Source of the DNA: Glossina fuscipes
Lineage: Eukaryota > Arthropoda > Insecta > Diptera > Glossinidae
Assembly: GCF_014805625.2 (NCBI RefSeq)
Contig: NW_023998432.1
Location: 6,415,212-6,479,211, forward strand
Reading direction: 5' to 3'
Length of the DNA: 64,000 nucleotides
Shown here: positions 1 through 12,713 of the stretch, in pieces
Layout of the letters: each line of letters starts with the position of its first letter
Position numbering within the stretch: position 1 is the stretch's first letter
The notes under the pieces: model-generated
Databases searched by the model: none
Told to the model about the DNA's origin: nothing
Seen by the model: only the letters and a program-made list of their open reading frames with translations
Translations under genes and position numbers: made by a program

Positions 1-752
1 TCGTATTAACTATTTACCAACGTTTCTGTTAAATATAAATCCGATTTATTGAAATAGACGCGTTATAAATTGAATAAAAAACACTTGCTATAACGAAAAG
101 TCGAAATAGCTGATGCTAGGACTAGAGTCAAGCAATAGTCAATTGAACAACATTTTTTTTAAAGATTTAAAGGAAAGCAATCCACTGTCACCGTAATTAT
201 TGCGTTGTTTTTTTGGAGACAATTGATTGTAGCCAGGAAAATAATCATGTACCATTGTCGCCAACTTTCTAATACTTCGCTTCAAACTTTTTCATTACAA
301 TGCGTTAATAATTGAGAAAAGCGTAAGTGAAGCGAAATAATGAAATTAAATCCAGTGTTTAAATTTTTATTGCAGAGAAAGCTAACTTTATAGTTTTTTT
401 ATTATTTTATTCTTTCTTACAGGTATTCCATAAAAATGAATATTAATAGTTCTGCTATAATATATTATTAGTCATTAATTCATATTAACGATATCTTTTT
501 CATCACTATATTAAGTTTTCTCTGCGGGTCCTGTATCCCAAACCTTTTGTTCATTTATGCTCATATATGAACAAATAGAAAAAAGATTCAGTACATAAAA
601 AGTTTTCTTTTAAGTAAAACAAGCATTAATACGTTCAGTGTTCACATCATTTTTATGTAAATTTTTGTCCGAGTTATAACTTCAAAAATTATTTACATTT
701 TTGGCATTGTTATGATATTTAAAATCCTTGTACCAGCAATCTTCTGATTTCC
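1..752. other. AT-rich sequence without recognisable gene
   Basis: No coding pattern, RNA gene or repeat was recognised. If the minus-strand frame ending at 753 is a real gene, this stretch would be its 3' UTR and flank. Confidence 0.4.
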
Positions 753-1091
753 TCAACCAATTGCTTCAATTGAGATGTCTCCGCAAAATATCACACCGTC
801 ATCTTCGCAGGTCGCCAGTGTGGGGGTATTCAAATTATCTTCTTGCATCTTCTCATAACCATTGGGCTGCAGCACCTCTTCCGCTCTTCCTGTAAAATAC
901 GCTAGCAACCTATAGAAATGGTCAAAACTTGTAGTTAGATTTTCGAAATACTAAATACTGTAATACAGATCTTTATACTTCAATGCATATTTCCATAGTG
1001 CTTCTCGAATTACAATGGATTTCGTACTTTTCTTTAAGAAAATTCGCCGAACTTTGGTAAGGCCAAGGGCTAAGGCTCCAGAGCGTATCCA
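753..1091 (-). pseudogene. Unidentified reading frame with one internal stop; possible terminal exon or gene relic
   Basis: Read on the minus strand, 46 open codons (1091-954) are followed by TAG (953-951) and then, in the same frame, by 65 more codons to TGA at 755-753. The residues on both sides read like one globular protein. The second part includes the strings GRAEEVLQPNGYEK and TCEDDGVIFCGDI, far from the Lys/Phe/Ile/Asn bias of random frames here. A possible splice acceptor (TTTTACAG) lies just inside the second part, at about 892, so that part could also be read as a 3'-terminal exon. I do not recognise the family. It could be a decayed host-gene copy, a transposon relic, or a real exon whose partners are missed. 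Confidence 0.3.
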
Positions 1092-1483
1092 CTATCATCA
1101 TAAGAACGATGTAGTTTTTGGCTCTTTAATTTTTTTTTTTTTCATCGATTACTGAGAAGCCAAGCATTGCTTTCATGCCGAGGTAAGCTTTGACTGGATT
1201 GTTTCCACACATGCGAATCATGGGAAAATCCGGGAAATTTGAAATTGACCGGCATGATTTTAATATCATGCTCGCAAATCTAGAAAAAAATGTTTATATT
1301 TATGAAAATAAAAAGAAGTTGCTAAAACACAAATATTCCGATTACTTTGATTTGAAAAACATGTATGCTTTCCATCAACACATCCCTATAATAAATAGTA
1401 AAAATATTATAATGATCGTTTTTTATAAGGCAAAAATTTCAATTACCGCCCAGAATACTACATTTCTGGCAAAACTCTATCTT

Positions 1484-1620
1484 CGAATCCCTGTTTACGA
1501 TCCTTTGGATCCACTCCACACATCTCTTGTAACACCTCTGATACAATTGTTGATAGCGTACTTTGTGTCACACTTACGGTATGGACGCTGCACAAACTTA
1601 CTTACTGAACGGGCAGATCA
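1484..1620 (+). repeat. Dispersed repeat, copy 1 (inverted partner at 8.78-8.90 kb)
   Basis: This stretch matches the reverse complement of about 8,898-8,776. Shared blocks include CTTGTAACACCTCTGATA and ACTTACGGTATGG, and the left parts translate to similar peptides (LRIPVYDP against LRIPIYDP). It sits inside a 177-codon open frame (1190-1723) with no recognisable domain. The pair marks an interspersed element that I cannot name. Confidence 0.6.
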
Positions 1621-1723
1621 TAAGTCAACCCTATACTTCGCTTTTGGCTCTACGGGAGACACTGAAGTTGTGGTTTATAAAAATGCATTGAATAATCTGA
1701 AAATAAATTTAAGACCTTTATAA

Positions 1724-3573
1724 TATTCTGCTGATAATGCTGTTTTTGGTTGTTACCGACAATGCCGATACGTACTTTAAATTTAGGATCACGAAACTGG
1801 ATAGGACGCTTGGACACTGATTATGATGCTTAATATACTCAGTTTTAACGCGAAATCCAAATACAATTTAAATCTCTTTGCTTTTTTCTTGATGCAAGTC
1901 AGTTACAGGACCCACACGAATATTATCGGTGATTGTGTATTTGGAAGATATGGTTGTAATGGTGTAAAATAAACGTGGCTGTTATTATATAGCGCACTAA
2001 AAATTGTAACTGTTGCAGGGGAATTTTTAAATACTGATACAAACAACTAATTTTATTTTTCAACCATTATTTTTCGGAAACTTAATAGAAGTTTTAATTG
2101 TTTAAGTCGTTTTCGAGAATGCAATTACATACGATACACACACGTAACAATTGCGTATAACATTTCGTTCGCGTATAATCGTCTCATTAGAAGAACTTTT
2201 TAAGTATTTATTTTACATTTCTTTGATATAAACAAACGTATAAAACAACAAGATTATTTAGTTCTGTGACCTCGTTGTACATATATATGTAGATGATTTT
2301 TTGTAAGTATATAAAGATTATGTTCGTGTTCTGATGTATTATACATATAAATATAATTTTTTTTTTGAAAAACGACTTATGAACAATGTTTTCTTTTAAA
2401 CATACTTTAATAATATCTTTTTGATTTCAGGTGCGTTAATTTCTTTTCTTTGTAATTTGTTTGCTTATATCTTTTTTATTTGTCATATATTTTCTTCAAT
2501 CCACTTCCATGTCTGTCGCCATTTTTCTTTTCTAATTTAGTTGCAGCAAGTTGTCTTTTCTTGTCCGTTCAATGTTTATCAACTGACTTATTTCTTTGTT
2601 TTGTCCGAATTTCATATGAAAATTAACAATTTAAAATTCCGAAAAATCAATAAAAATCACACCATCTGGTGGGCGAATCAAACTCTTTCTTTTTCTTTTC
2701 AATCAGTTAAAATTTCTCGTTTTCTTCACGATATTTATCGACATACGATTTTATCTCTTTAGGCTTCCTAAGTCAATCGTTTTTTCTTCCTCTTTCCCAA
2801 AACCCAAACATAAATTTCTTAAAGTCAATTGCTTTCGTACGAGTGAGATTAACAATTGCACTTTGTATTTTTGCAGGCTTGTATCCATCACAAATGTTAC
2901 AAGGTAGAAGCAAATGTTGCAGAAGTTACGACATGTTGTATGCTGTAATCCTACATATTGGTTAACATTGCCTAATTTAACTCTACATTGAAAAATAAAT
3001 TGTGCATAATTTTGTCAAATTTCTTTTTCTTCACAATACACTCTAGTTTTTATTTTATTTTTATACATTTTTGGACTAATAGTTCACTTTCTAACAGCTG
3101 TTTATCATTTCCTTTTACAGCTGTTTTTCTCCAAGCGCAACTGTAAAAGAGAGATTTGTAGTAACTTTGATTAAGCCCGGTCGTTTTAAGAAATAACACA
3201 AGCTTTCTCAATTTAAAAATTAGCATAAAAATTATTTACTTGCACACTTTTTTTACAATTAAGTGACAAATTTCTTTCTAATTTATTTCTTTAAATTTTG
3301 TATAAATTTGACTCATTTCATTTCGGAAAAGTTATGCAAAATATATGAGTAGAGTAAGCATATAATCAATTTTCTAAAATTTCCTTTTTTTCTTTTTTTT
3401 CCAATTAGTTACATATTCGTCCACTACTCCATTACTAGTTGTTTGTTTGTGTAATTATCAAAGAAAACCAGCTGTTATTTTTCGGATTTTGACAGCCACA
3501 ATTATATATAAACAAAAATATGCCGCCGACATCAGCTTTGGTCGGAGTTTTGAGCAACCAACGCTACAAAAAG
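1724..3573. other. AT-rich intergenic sequence
   Basis: Low-complexity T-rich sequence. Short open frames at 2541-2762 and 3447-3653 have random-looking composition. I see no supported feature. Confidence 0.4.
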
Positions 3574-3722
3574 TCAACGGACAAATAATGAATAAAAAGT
3601 TACCATCAACGGAGAGGACATGTTTTTGTTTTCATATGGTCTTTGTCTTTTGAAATATATTTCTAAAATAAATACGTGGCTATAGTAACCAAAACGCTTT
3701 AATTAGTAAATATTTAGAATAT
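3574..3722 (+). repeat. Direct repeat, left copy (partner 5.64-5.81 kb)
   Basis: About 150 bp aligns with 5639-5810 in the same orientation and colinearly. Shared strings include TTTTTGTTTTCATAT, and diverged flanks around AACGGA and ATACGTG also align. The copies are about 2.06 kb apart. They could be decayed terminal repeats of an element or a segmental duplication. Confidence 0.6.
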
Positions 3723-5638
3723 ACTTACGAAACCAAATGCCAGGCCACCAATTATCAGAAGCGGGATTTTCTAGATTGCCTAAATAGACATAACAATATG
3801 GTGGGTGGTGGTGGAAGTAGCAGCGGTAAAGTTCCTCAACAAAGGCAACCGTATTCTATTATTTAAGAAAATAACCGATTTTGGAAAAAATGTCGGATGA
3901 CCATACCAAAAAGCCCACAGTCATCGGGAAGCAAGCTTTCATCAATAAATTAACCAACGCTGATCTGATGGTGAGACGATGCAAATGCATCAAACATATG
4001 GCAGAAATAGATGTGGCTAGAAGTAAGTCTCTAACTCTCGGAAAAACCACGTTTTCATGTAGGGGTGCAACGACACGTATTGAAGCTGGCAATAACCCTT
4101 AACACAACTTTTGATTTACAATATGAGCGCCATCGTTAACATACTACCCGAAATTAACCCACGTGGAATGAAAAACACTCAACGTTACACAGTTCGTTAA
4201 CCGCATTAATAGACTTTGTAAAGCATATCTCTTGGTTGATAACATACTTGCGATTCAGAAAGAAAGGAAAAGGCCTGCAAAATATTGGAAACAGTCAATG
4301 GAAGAAAACGTCCCGATCACAACTTGTCGCAGCGTTTTTAAATTCTTTCTTGGATAGAAAAAGTAGGAAACATCCATGTTAAGATATAGCAGCCGAAGAC
4401 ACCCCATCTTGGGACCCCACAGGAATGTTTCTACAAAATGGTGTCTTACGGAAAGCGACGACGTCTACCCGAAAGCGAGATTTTCCGACACATTATAAAT
4501 GCCATTACTGAATTTGAGCTGAAAATGACAAATTCAAATGAATGCTATTTCTGGAGTGAACTCCAACGAGATATTACTGTGTGTATGAGGAAATAAAAGA
4601 GTAAATAAGTAGCAGATCAAAATATGATCTTTCGCCAATTACATCGAGCGACCACAAGAATTGAGCTATCGGATCAGCCAAAAAAGACCTGTAAATTCTT
4701 ACAATTGTTCTCAAACTGATCATATATCCATAAATTCCACGCACCCGTAACACAAAGGGCGGTATGCCGTAGGTAATGCAGCAAGTTATATGAGCAATAA
4801 TTGCATCAAAAAATGTCAAGACGAGACACTTTGTGCCTTAGCATATTAATTGTGAATGATCAAAGAAACCACAAAAAGATGTTGTTACAACTGTTAAAAT
4901 TGATGAGTTTTTCACAAATTTTGTTTAAACCCGGTAGTAATATGAAATCTCATTCGTAGTATGTGAGGAAGTCGTTGCTAAGTAATCTGGTAAGAATTCT
5001 AACAAAGATATTAATGGAAATATCTTTAAATTGGAGCAAGGATTTACTGAAGTATTGTAGATTTTGTCTTCCAGTCCAACGAGTACTGACGTGATCCTAA
5101 TGATGAAGATAACTTTGCCACACTACACCATTATCCTTAGGTAAGGATAGCAGCCAAAACTAAGACCACTTACAAATATCACATCCGAAGCCGATAACTT
5201 TCCGAAAAATGCATAGTCGCCACTTGTACTTCGCAATAAGAGAAAGGAACGACACCATATTGCCATAGAAATCGCAGAAGAAAAGAAGAAGAGTTTTGAT
5301 GAATGGCATTGCCAGTCGACGGTATTTGACATGAGGCATCAACAGCGGAAGAGCTTCGTAGATAGATTGTCATCACGATCTGTGGAAAAGATCGCTATAT
5401 CGGGGAAGATATCCCTAATGCGCAACTGGCATTCGGAAAAAGTCTGTTCTGCATTCTCATTCATAGAAATGAACCCATGGTGCAGGGGTATCCCGAAGTT
5501 ACATGCTGATTTTGATGAAACGGTCGAGGACGAACCTATGTCAGAATTCGTCGAAATATCAAGTGAGCCTTCAAACATAATGTGTTGCATTCTTAATCAG
5601 ATGAGAAGGATTTATCAACAATGAACCCTAAGAGAAAC
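3723..5638. other. Segment between the two direct repeats; no recognised domain
   Basis: This block is slightly less AT-rich than its surroundings and has plausible-looking but short frames (3881-4102 +, 5331-5624 +, 5339-5590 -). None shows a motif that I can assign to a transposase, polymerase or integrase. It is possibly the interior of a decayed element bounded by the direct repeats. Confidence 0.3.
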
Positions 5639-5810
5639 GAACGGATAAAGAATGAGTGCAAGGTTAACATTAACGGGGACAACACATTTTTGTTTTCATA
5701 TAGTTCGTCTTATTAAATATCTTAACTTGCCAGTTTCTCTGTTTCTTCTTGTAAAATGTATACGTGCCCACAGCAATCAAAATCGTTTAAATTAACAAAT
5801 GCTCAGAAGC
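5639..5810 (+). repeat. Direct repeat, right copy
   Basis: Colinear with 3574-3722 at moderate identity, with small indels. See the left copy. Confidence 0.6.
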
Positions 5811-6324
5811 GAAAAACCTGCCACATGTTAAATAAATATAGAAAGTTTTTTTTAAGAATCGTTTGGAAAATTCCATAAAATATATTTAAATATATGTACA
5901 TAGAAATAAGAAATATTGAATAAAGGTAATTTAATTATTTCGAAAATAGTGGCGTTTTTGCAGCCCTTTGTATAAAATTCAGATAAAGATTGAGAATAAC
6001 AAGATTTCAGAACTTGGAACTTAGCTTCAGTTCAGTTCAGTTAGCAAATCGTATGACATGTTCAATTTCAACAAAACAATCGTAACGAAAATAAAACAAT
6101 GGAGTACATTATAGTCGAGCTAGACTGACTATTGAATGTCCTACACCACATTGTCACACACAATTCTTACGGTTGCCATGGAACCCAAAAATTATACCAT
6201 GTTTTTGTATAAGCTCACTATTATGGAACTGTATTTGCAAAATTAGACCTCTTTGAAAATAAAGACTTACTTTCCGTAAAATTTGTTGTGCCTAATAGGC
6301 TCAAAAATTTAGTTATATATTCAA

Positions 6325-6600
6325 AATTCAGCACAGTTAATTTTTGTACGAATTACCATTATGCGATAATTTTCTAAATAACATATTGAAACTTAGACTT
6401 CCCTGCCCTACAAAGGACCAAGTTTCATGAAAATATAATATGGAAAAAATTATATAAGGTAGGAGCCAGAAAATAGGGCGAGATAACCTAAATTTGGTAC
6501 AGTTAATTTTTCTATTTTGAATTGATATTACCATTATGATCTGATTTTCATCATAACGCATTGAAAATTAGACCTTTTTGTCATATGAACTGCAATATTT
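6325..6600 (+). repeat. Degenerate tandem repeat, period about 165-175 bp
   Basis: The phrase ACAGTTAATTTTT, then ATTACCATTATG, then ATTGAAA...TTAGAC recurs in order at about 6,335-6,405 and 6,499-6,577. A weaker partial copy of the last part (AAAATTAGACCTCTTTG) occurs near 6,239. It is probably a small diverged satellite or a duplicated stretch inside an element. Confidence 0.5.
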
Positions 6601-6614
6601 GTTATATGAGAGGG

Positions 6615-7620
6615 GGTTCAAAAAATCAAGGTTCTCTTTAACTCCATCACTTCTAATAAATTCCCCGTAACCTCAGGTGTGCCTCAAGGTAGGCGTTTGG
6701 ACCCCTTTCTGTTCACCTTGTACATCGGTGATCATGGTGCTTTCTACATCTTATCAAACTGGAAGAAAGCTTCTATTCTCGAGGAGCGCTCTATTCACTG
6801 CTGATTTATATACAAAAGTTGGAAAATGTATATTCGTTCATGAAGCTAGGCATTTTATTTGACCATAAGCTTCGTTTTAATTTGCACATCGACCTCTCCG
6901 TAAATAAAGGTATGTCAATAGGCTTGATTCTATTCAACGGCGATCTAAGGAGCTTGACAACCCTTACGTTACAAGAGGTCATATATGAACTTAATGGGAC
7001 CAATACTTTAATATGCGTCTGTTGTGTGCTACCTTTCCTATAAGCACAATATAGATTTAAAAGAATCCGTTCAAAACCAATTTTGCTCTTTATCATTAGG
7101 AATTCGGGCCGCGGCCCGCTTCTCTGCTTGCCTCTTTACAAAAATAGATTGGTTTCGCTGCCCTTGCCGTCACTTCAAAAACGTAGATTTAACTCTGATG
7201 CTTCGTTTTTAATTAAGTCAATAAATGTTGTCCATTCACCGACGTTAGTTGGAAAGATAAACTTCAATGCCCCGAATCGTTTCTCTAGGAACTATCCTTT
7301 CTTAAAGTTGAGCCATTGTCGATATAATTACAAGCTGTTCCAATTCTTTTACAGACCTTTGCAAAACTCCAAGTAGTATCTACAGTTTAATCCCAATGCC
7401 CCGAATCGTTTCTCTAGGAACTTTACTTTCTTAAAGTTGAGACATTGTCGATATAATTACGAGCTGTTCCAATTCTTTTGCAAAAATCCAAGTACTATCT
7501 ATAGTTTAATCCCAATGTCGGATTCACTAAAAAGTATTAAATCAACTCTCCTAAATACGCGCGCTCTCCTATGTTTTCTCTGGATTAGCTTCTAATCTCG
7601 AGAACTTCATAGGATTCGAA
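6615..7620 (+). mobile_element. Non-LTR retrotransposon (LINE) fragment, Jockey/CR1-like, reverse transcriptase pseudogene
   Basis: Conceptual translation across several frames gives, in order: the RT block ending TSGVPQGRRLDPFLFTLYIG (compare the family SGVPQGS.LGP.LF..YIND), a LGILFDHKLRF block, LPSLQKRRFNSD, and INFNAPNRFSRN, which matches the C-terminal 'INF..P.R..RN' region of Jockey/CR1-type polymerases. The FADD catalytic box is missing through an internal deletion, and frames shift several times, so the copy is dead. Within it, 7266-7394 and 7395-7513 are a tandem duplication. Confidence 0.85.
7266..7513 (+). repeat. Tandem duplication of about 129/119 bp
   Basis: Both units start AATGCCCCGAATCGTTTCTC and end at TTTAATCCC. 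The second unit lacks about 10 bp after TTCTTTT. A third unit begins (AATG) and is cut off at 7514. Confidence 0.9.
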
Positions 7621-8460
7621 AATTCAACTACATTTTTTCACTAATATTGATATTCAAGTTTTTGCATGTTTGTTACGGTTTGGGGATTCATCTCTAATAA
7701 GGATTTGTGTCAGTTATGGGTGTGCCTCCATGCTAGATATGTACATGTTTTTATCTGTGTTTACTTTTGCATGAATATTGTTCTTTTTATTTTCTTATTT
7801 TTGCTTTATTTTTCTTTAAATACTGTTTAATCATTATTGATAACACTTTATTTCTAAGAAGCAGTTAAATTCAGCTGTTAGTTTATATTAGTTGAATTTC
7901 ACGTGTAAATAAAATAAAAACACGTGTTAAAAGAAAAAAATTCTCTTTCCACACGAACTGTTTTGTTTGGACACAATTTTCAATATGGAGTGTATTTTTT
8001 TTTCAATTTTTTGAATGAATTTTTTGAATGAATTTTTCTTCTAGAGGTCTCTGTGAATTTTTTCATTCTCACTTCTCAAAAGTATGCATTGTAGCTTTGC
8101 GCTATATTTGTCACAATTTAGTTAGATTATGTCGATCATATGCGTACGTGGTTGGAATTCCCAGAATTATGCGTAGAGCAAAGACGTAATGTATATTTTA
8201 CGCATTTAGTTTGGTTTTTCAAAGTATAACTTATTTTCGTGTAACATATTTAATGAAGTAAAATGTCTAAGCACGAAGTAAATTCTTAAGCGAACTCTAA
8301 CAAGAATTTTTTGATAATTATACTTTTTAGTTGCTTTTTTAAGTCTGGAAATAATCTACTATTTTTTCATTCAGCCATTAAATGTCAATTTGAAATAAGG
8401 AATATTAACCAATGCGTACATTTCTAGAAACAATGTATCCTAATTTTTCTTTAGGCTCGT
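7621..8460. other. AT-rich intergenic sequence
   Basis: Nothing coding or repetitive was recognised beyond T-rich runs near 8,000. Confidence 0.4.
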
Positions 8461-8775
8461 TCATTGAAGATGAGAACAGGGACAATTGCGACACACAAGA
8501 AATGGTCACCATGAGACTAGGGCGAACGGCTTTGCGGGATGCTTCCGACCACTAGCGTTACCTCAAAACGAGTAAATAGATTGTTTCTAATATTTCCAAA
8601 GGGCATATGATATGTTGCTACATATAGATTTATGCAGAAGTTCCTAATTTCCAAAGCGGCTTTTCATTATGTCCTGGGGAAAATGATATGAGTGGAGATA
8701 TTAGGAGCACATATATACTGCCTGCGTTACGGCTAGCCATGACTCTACAGTTGTCGGTTTCAGGAGGATAGCAAT

Positions 8776-8898
8776 GGCTGACGTGTAACGACCATACCGT
8801 AAGTATAGCACAAAGCACGTTATTAACTGTTTTATCAGAGGTGTTACAAGAGTTGAAAACGAAACTGCGGTGTGAATGCAATGGATCATAAATAGGAA
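8776..8898 (-). repeat. Dispersed repeat, copy 2 (inverted relative to 1.48-1.62 kb)
   Basis: The reverse complement matches 1484-1620, with about 6 bp extra in the middle. Immediately upstream on the minus strand lie further open frames (9191-8886 and 9370-9128), so this copy may retain more of the parent element. Confidence 0.6.
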
Positions 8899-9127
8899 TG
8901 CGAAGGTGTGCCACCGGAAATTCTAGGGAGTAATTGAAGATTTTGTAGCATTAACATGTGTGGAGGCACTCCGTTACATGGAAAGCCAATCGGCTGGGCA
9001 TGATAGCAATGTTTTGCTGCTTGGTAAGCGATAAAAAGAAAATTAAGGGGCCAAAATTTTGGTTTGATTTGGTTTTTATTTGCACGATTGGTAAACTTTA
9101 AAAAAGCATGCTCTCGAGCTAACAATT

Positions 9128-9370
9128 TCAAATTTTTGCAGGAAAGGCCATTAGCATAAATTCCTCTAAGGAATGGCTTCGTTCGCAACAACCGTCCGAT
9201 ATAATTTCATCAAAAACTATTTTCTTAATACCTAATTTACGTTTATTTATATAATAGTCTGCCACATAGTTTCTTTTGGTATCGGCATATTTGCACACAT
9301 CCCCGTGTTGCATGAACTTTTGGATAAACTTGCTAAAGTAGTATCCCTCTTGATCTAGCGCGGTAAACAT
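9128..9370 (-). other. Unidentified 80-codon open frame beside the dispersed repeat
   Basis: The frame has a balanced, protein-like composition (for example GDVCKYADTKRNYVADYYIN) and stops at 9128, before the repeat copy. No domain was recognised. It could be a gene or element fragment in decay. Confidence 0.2.
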
Positions 9371-10223
9371 TTTTCACAGCGTAATCTTCAAGGTATTTAC
9401 ATATATGTCATTCAAATACTCTATGTCCCTCCTTTGGTTGTTTTACTATGGACTTTAGATATCAGTTAACAATATTACTTTGACTACGACCCAATAGCTA
9501 CGAAATTTATGTGAAATGGCCTCTCGTCTAGTTTTCAACTTTACACTTGTTTCTTTTGATAATTAACCATAGCAGGTTTATATTATATATGTATATAATA
9601 CTCATTTGGCACATTTCGTTAATAATAATAATGGCAAGAAAGTTCAACGTTTTCATTATTTTATAATCGTCCAATCATAAAAACATTCAACGTATTTGAA
9701 ACTTAAACTACTCACTTTTTATCCTTGTTTTTTGTGCGTAAACTATTATTATATTTAAATACAAGTAAATACTTCTGTTTTAGTTCAACCTCCTTGTTAT
9801 TCCAATTAATAAATGTTTTAGATATTATCATCATACACTACTTTTGGAAGCGCACAAGTATTATTTGTTACAATACGAATTATTCGTTCTTCTCTTTGTT
9901 TATTTCAGCAACCACCTAGAGGATGTTGCATGCACTTATGCGCTTCACTTGAGATTATGTTATTTTTTTTCTTCTACACCGACTTATATTACTACCTCCT
10001 GTCATGCGCAAGTAACGTTATAATTATTTTGTTATTGTCACGCATTACAGCCCACTTCGTAATAAATCGTCATAAAGGTTGATATTTGAAATATTAATGA
10101 CAGTAGTCGTGATTGTATCTCTCGTACATTTTTGAAATCATGTGATGAGTGCCATTCGTATGTGTTCCAAAATTTATTTATCCTAACATAAAAGATGAGT
10201 GAAGGTATTCCCTTTTTCTGTGA

Positions 10224-10226
<3 letters not shown>

Positions 10227-10274
<48 letters not shown>
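10227..10274 (+). repeat. (ATT)n microsatellite
   Basis: About 15 near-perfect ATT triplets. Confidence 0.95.
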
Positions 10275-10276
<2 letters not shown>

Positions 10277-10838
10277 ATCAGTTACAGAAACATGTTAAAC
10301 ATTGTTTTTGTCCTTTTTGTTAGATATTATTTGGATGATAAACAAAGAAAAAGCTTTTTTATGAATTATTATTTTTAATTTTATTATGGTGAAAATCTGA
10401 AAAGAAAAACAACACGATTTTATTTCTAATAAAAAAATGAACTTAAGCTTAGAACATTCTAATGAAACGAGCAAAAATGATTAGATAAATTGCTACGTAA
10501 ACAAAAACTTAATACACTAAATTATGTAAATAATAGTATTAATAATTATTAATCTTACTTATATATACTTACATCGTATAAACAAGGTTAACTACAGTCG
10601 ACATAAAATCAATATACTAAGAATAATGAAAACAAAAGAAATGAGAAACTCCTTAACTTTGCTTCGCCGCGAGCGCGTTCATTATTCAATATAAATACAA
10701 AAGTTTCTATGTTATTATCGTTACTTTATAATTAATGTTACTTTGTTACATGGAAAAATTAGTCATTAAAAGTTGTTTATAAGTATGAAAAATTTCAAAA
10801 TTTTTTAAGCTATTCATTTTATTTATTTTTTCTTTTTA

Positions 10839-10839
10839 T

Positions 10840-10929
<90 letters not shown>

Positions 10930-10978
10930 ACATATATAAGTATATATAATATATATACATACTTATATATATACTTAT
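10839..10978 (+). repeat. (CA)n/(TA)n microsatellite
   Basis: A short CA run passes into long TA runs interrupted at GCTA and CTACA, then an imperfect TATA-rich tail. Confidence 0.95.
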
Positions 10979-12005
10979 TTATTGGATGCAGATGTGTATA
11001 TTTTATATTTCTTTATAAACTAAATAACTGAAATTTTTATTTTTACAATTTATTATTTTTCATGTGCCTTCTCTTCTCGTGCTTTTCATTAATTTAGGCT
11101 TAAAACTTAAGACAAAAATATTAACTAAACTTTCTTACAATTTTTTTTTACAGTTTGTTTTTCATATACTTATACACTTTTTTCTTCTGATTAAATAAAG
11201 ATACAAAATCGTATGCAAACTTTTCAAACTGAAACTGTATATTAATTATTATATGTGTGGCGTACACGGGTGTTTTTCTGTTTGCTGATCTGTTTGTTTC
11301 TTTGCGTGTGTGCATCTGCGTCCGTTTCTATTTATTGATGAGGATGTGTGTAAGAGTACGAACATTGCACTAATTATTTTGTTGCTGTTATTATATTCAA
11401 CTTATATAACAATACATTTGTGAATATATTTATAGTTTTTACAGTATATTTATAACTATAGTGTTGCGCAAAATACTTAAAATCTTTATATTATTGAAAG
11501 TTTTATTATTTTTTTTAGTAACGGAAACTAATACGTTTATTATTTTATTGTGTATGTACGGATACATTAATTTTCTGACGTATTCACCTTCTTTTATCTT
11601 TTCATTCTTAAAATTTTTTTATATCTCTTTTAATATTTTTTATTTATTCTTTTTTTTTTTTTTTTGCTATTTGTATTTTAATTTTATTAGCTTTCCTTGA
11701 TAGTTTATGAAAAGCTGTTATAATTTAATTTTCTTCTTATTTATTTTTACATGTTGTTATATATAGTGTGTTTATATAAATATATTTCAAGTCTTAGCGT
11801 TTGTTTTACTTAAATATTTCTTTGCTATAATAAAAAAAAATTTCTTTATATAGTATATTCAATATATTTTACACACTATGTGAAATGGTGAGAAAAATGT
11901 ACCGTTTATTTATTCGTTTCCTTCTAGGTATTTAAAAGGAAAAGCTTGCAATACGCGAACAATTTTATTTTTAAGCAACCTAAGAAGTTGGATAAGTAAA
12001 ATTAT

Positions 12006-12010
12006 CTATG

Positions 12011-12060
<50 letters not shown>

Positions 12061-12081
12061 TATGCATATATATATATAGAT
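12006..12081 (+). repeat. (TA)n microsatellite
   Basis: TA dinucleotide runs with occasional G or C interruptions. Confidence 0.95.
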
Positions 12082-12583
12082 AATTTCTTGTTGTAAACAG
12101 CCAACAATTGATTTCTAAACATATATTTCACAATTTTTTTTATTAGTGGTTATGCTTACATAACACCTAACAAATCTTTTCTACTCGCTTTTTTTTAGTG
12201 TTTAGATCCATTCTCATATTGACGTAATAATCTCTAGCATTTCAGCAGTATGTTTTGGAATCGTTTGTGCTTGGAAAGAATATAGAAAAATCGGCATCGT
12301 ACATATTTATACTTGTGGAAGAGAAGCGAATTTTAAACGATTCACCTAAAATTAAGTGTTATCAAAGAACATTCCAGTTTAGATTACGTAAAAAGCTGTA
12401 ATATATAAAACGCGTTGAATTAGGAGGAACACTGTGTAGAACCATGCGGAACAAGAAGAAACTGTTCATCAAATAAATTTTTGCTCATTATGGTGGTTTT
12501 TCCGATCTTTTTAAGCCGTCAATAATTTATGATACTTATTGCAATTCAACGAAAATACAACTTTGTTGAGCATACTTACACGC

Positions 12584-12669
12584 ATATATACATATATATA
12601 TATATATATACATCTATGTGCATATGTGTATATGTACAAATGACAAGTGTACAAATATATACATTTATG

Positions 12670-12713
<44 letters not shown>

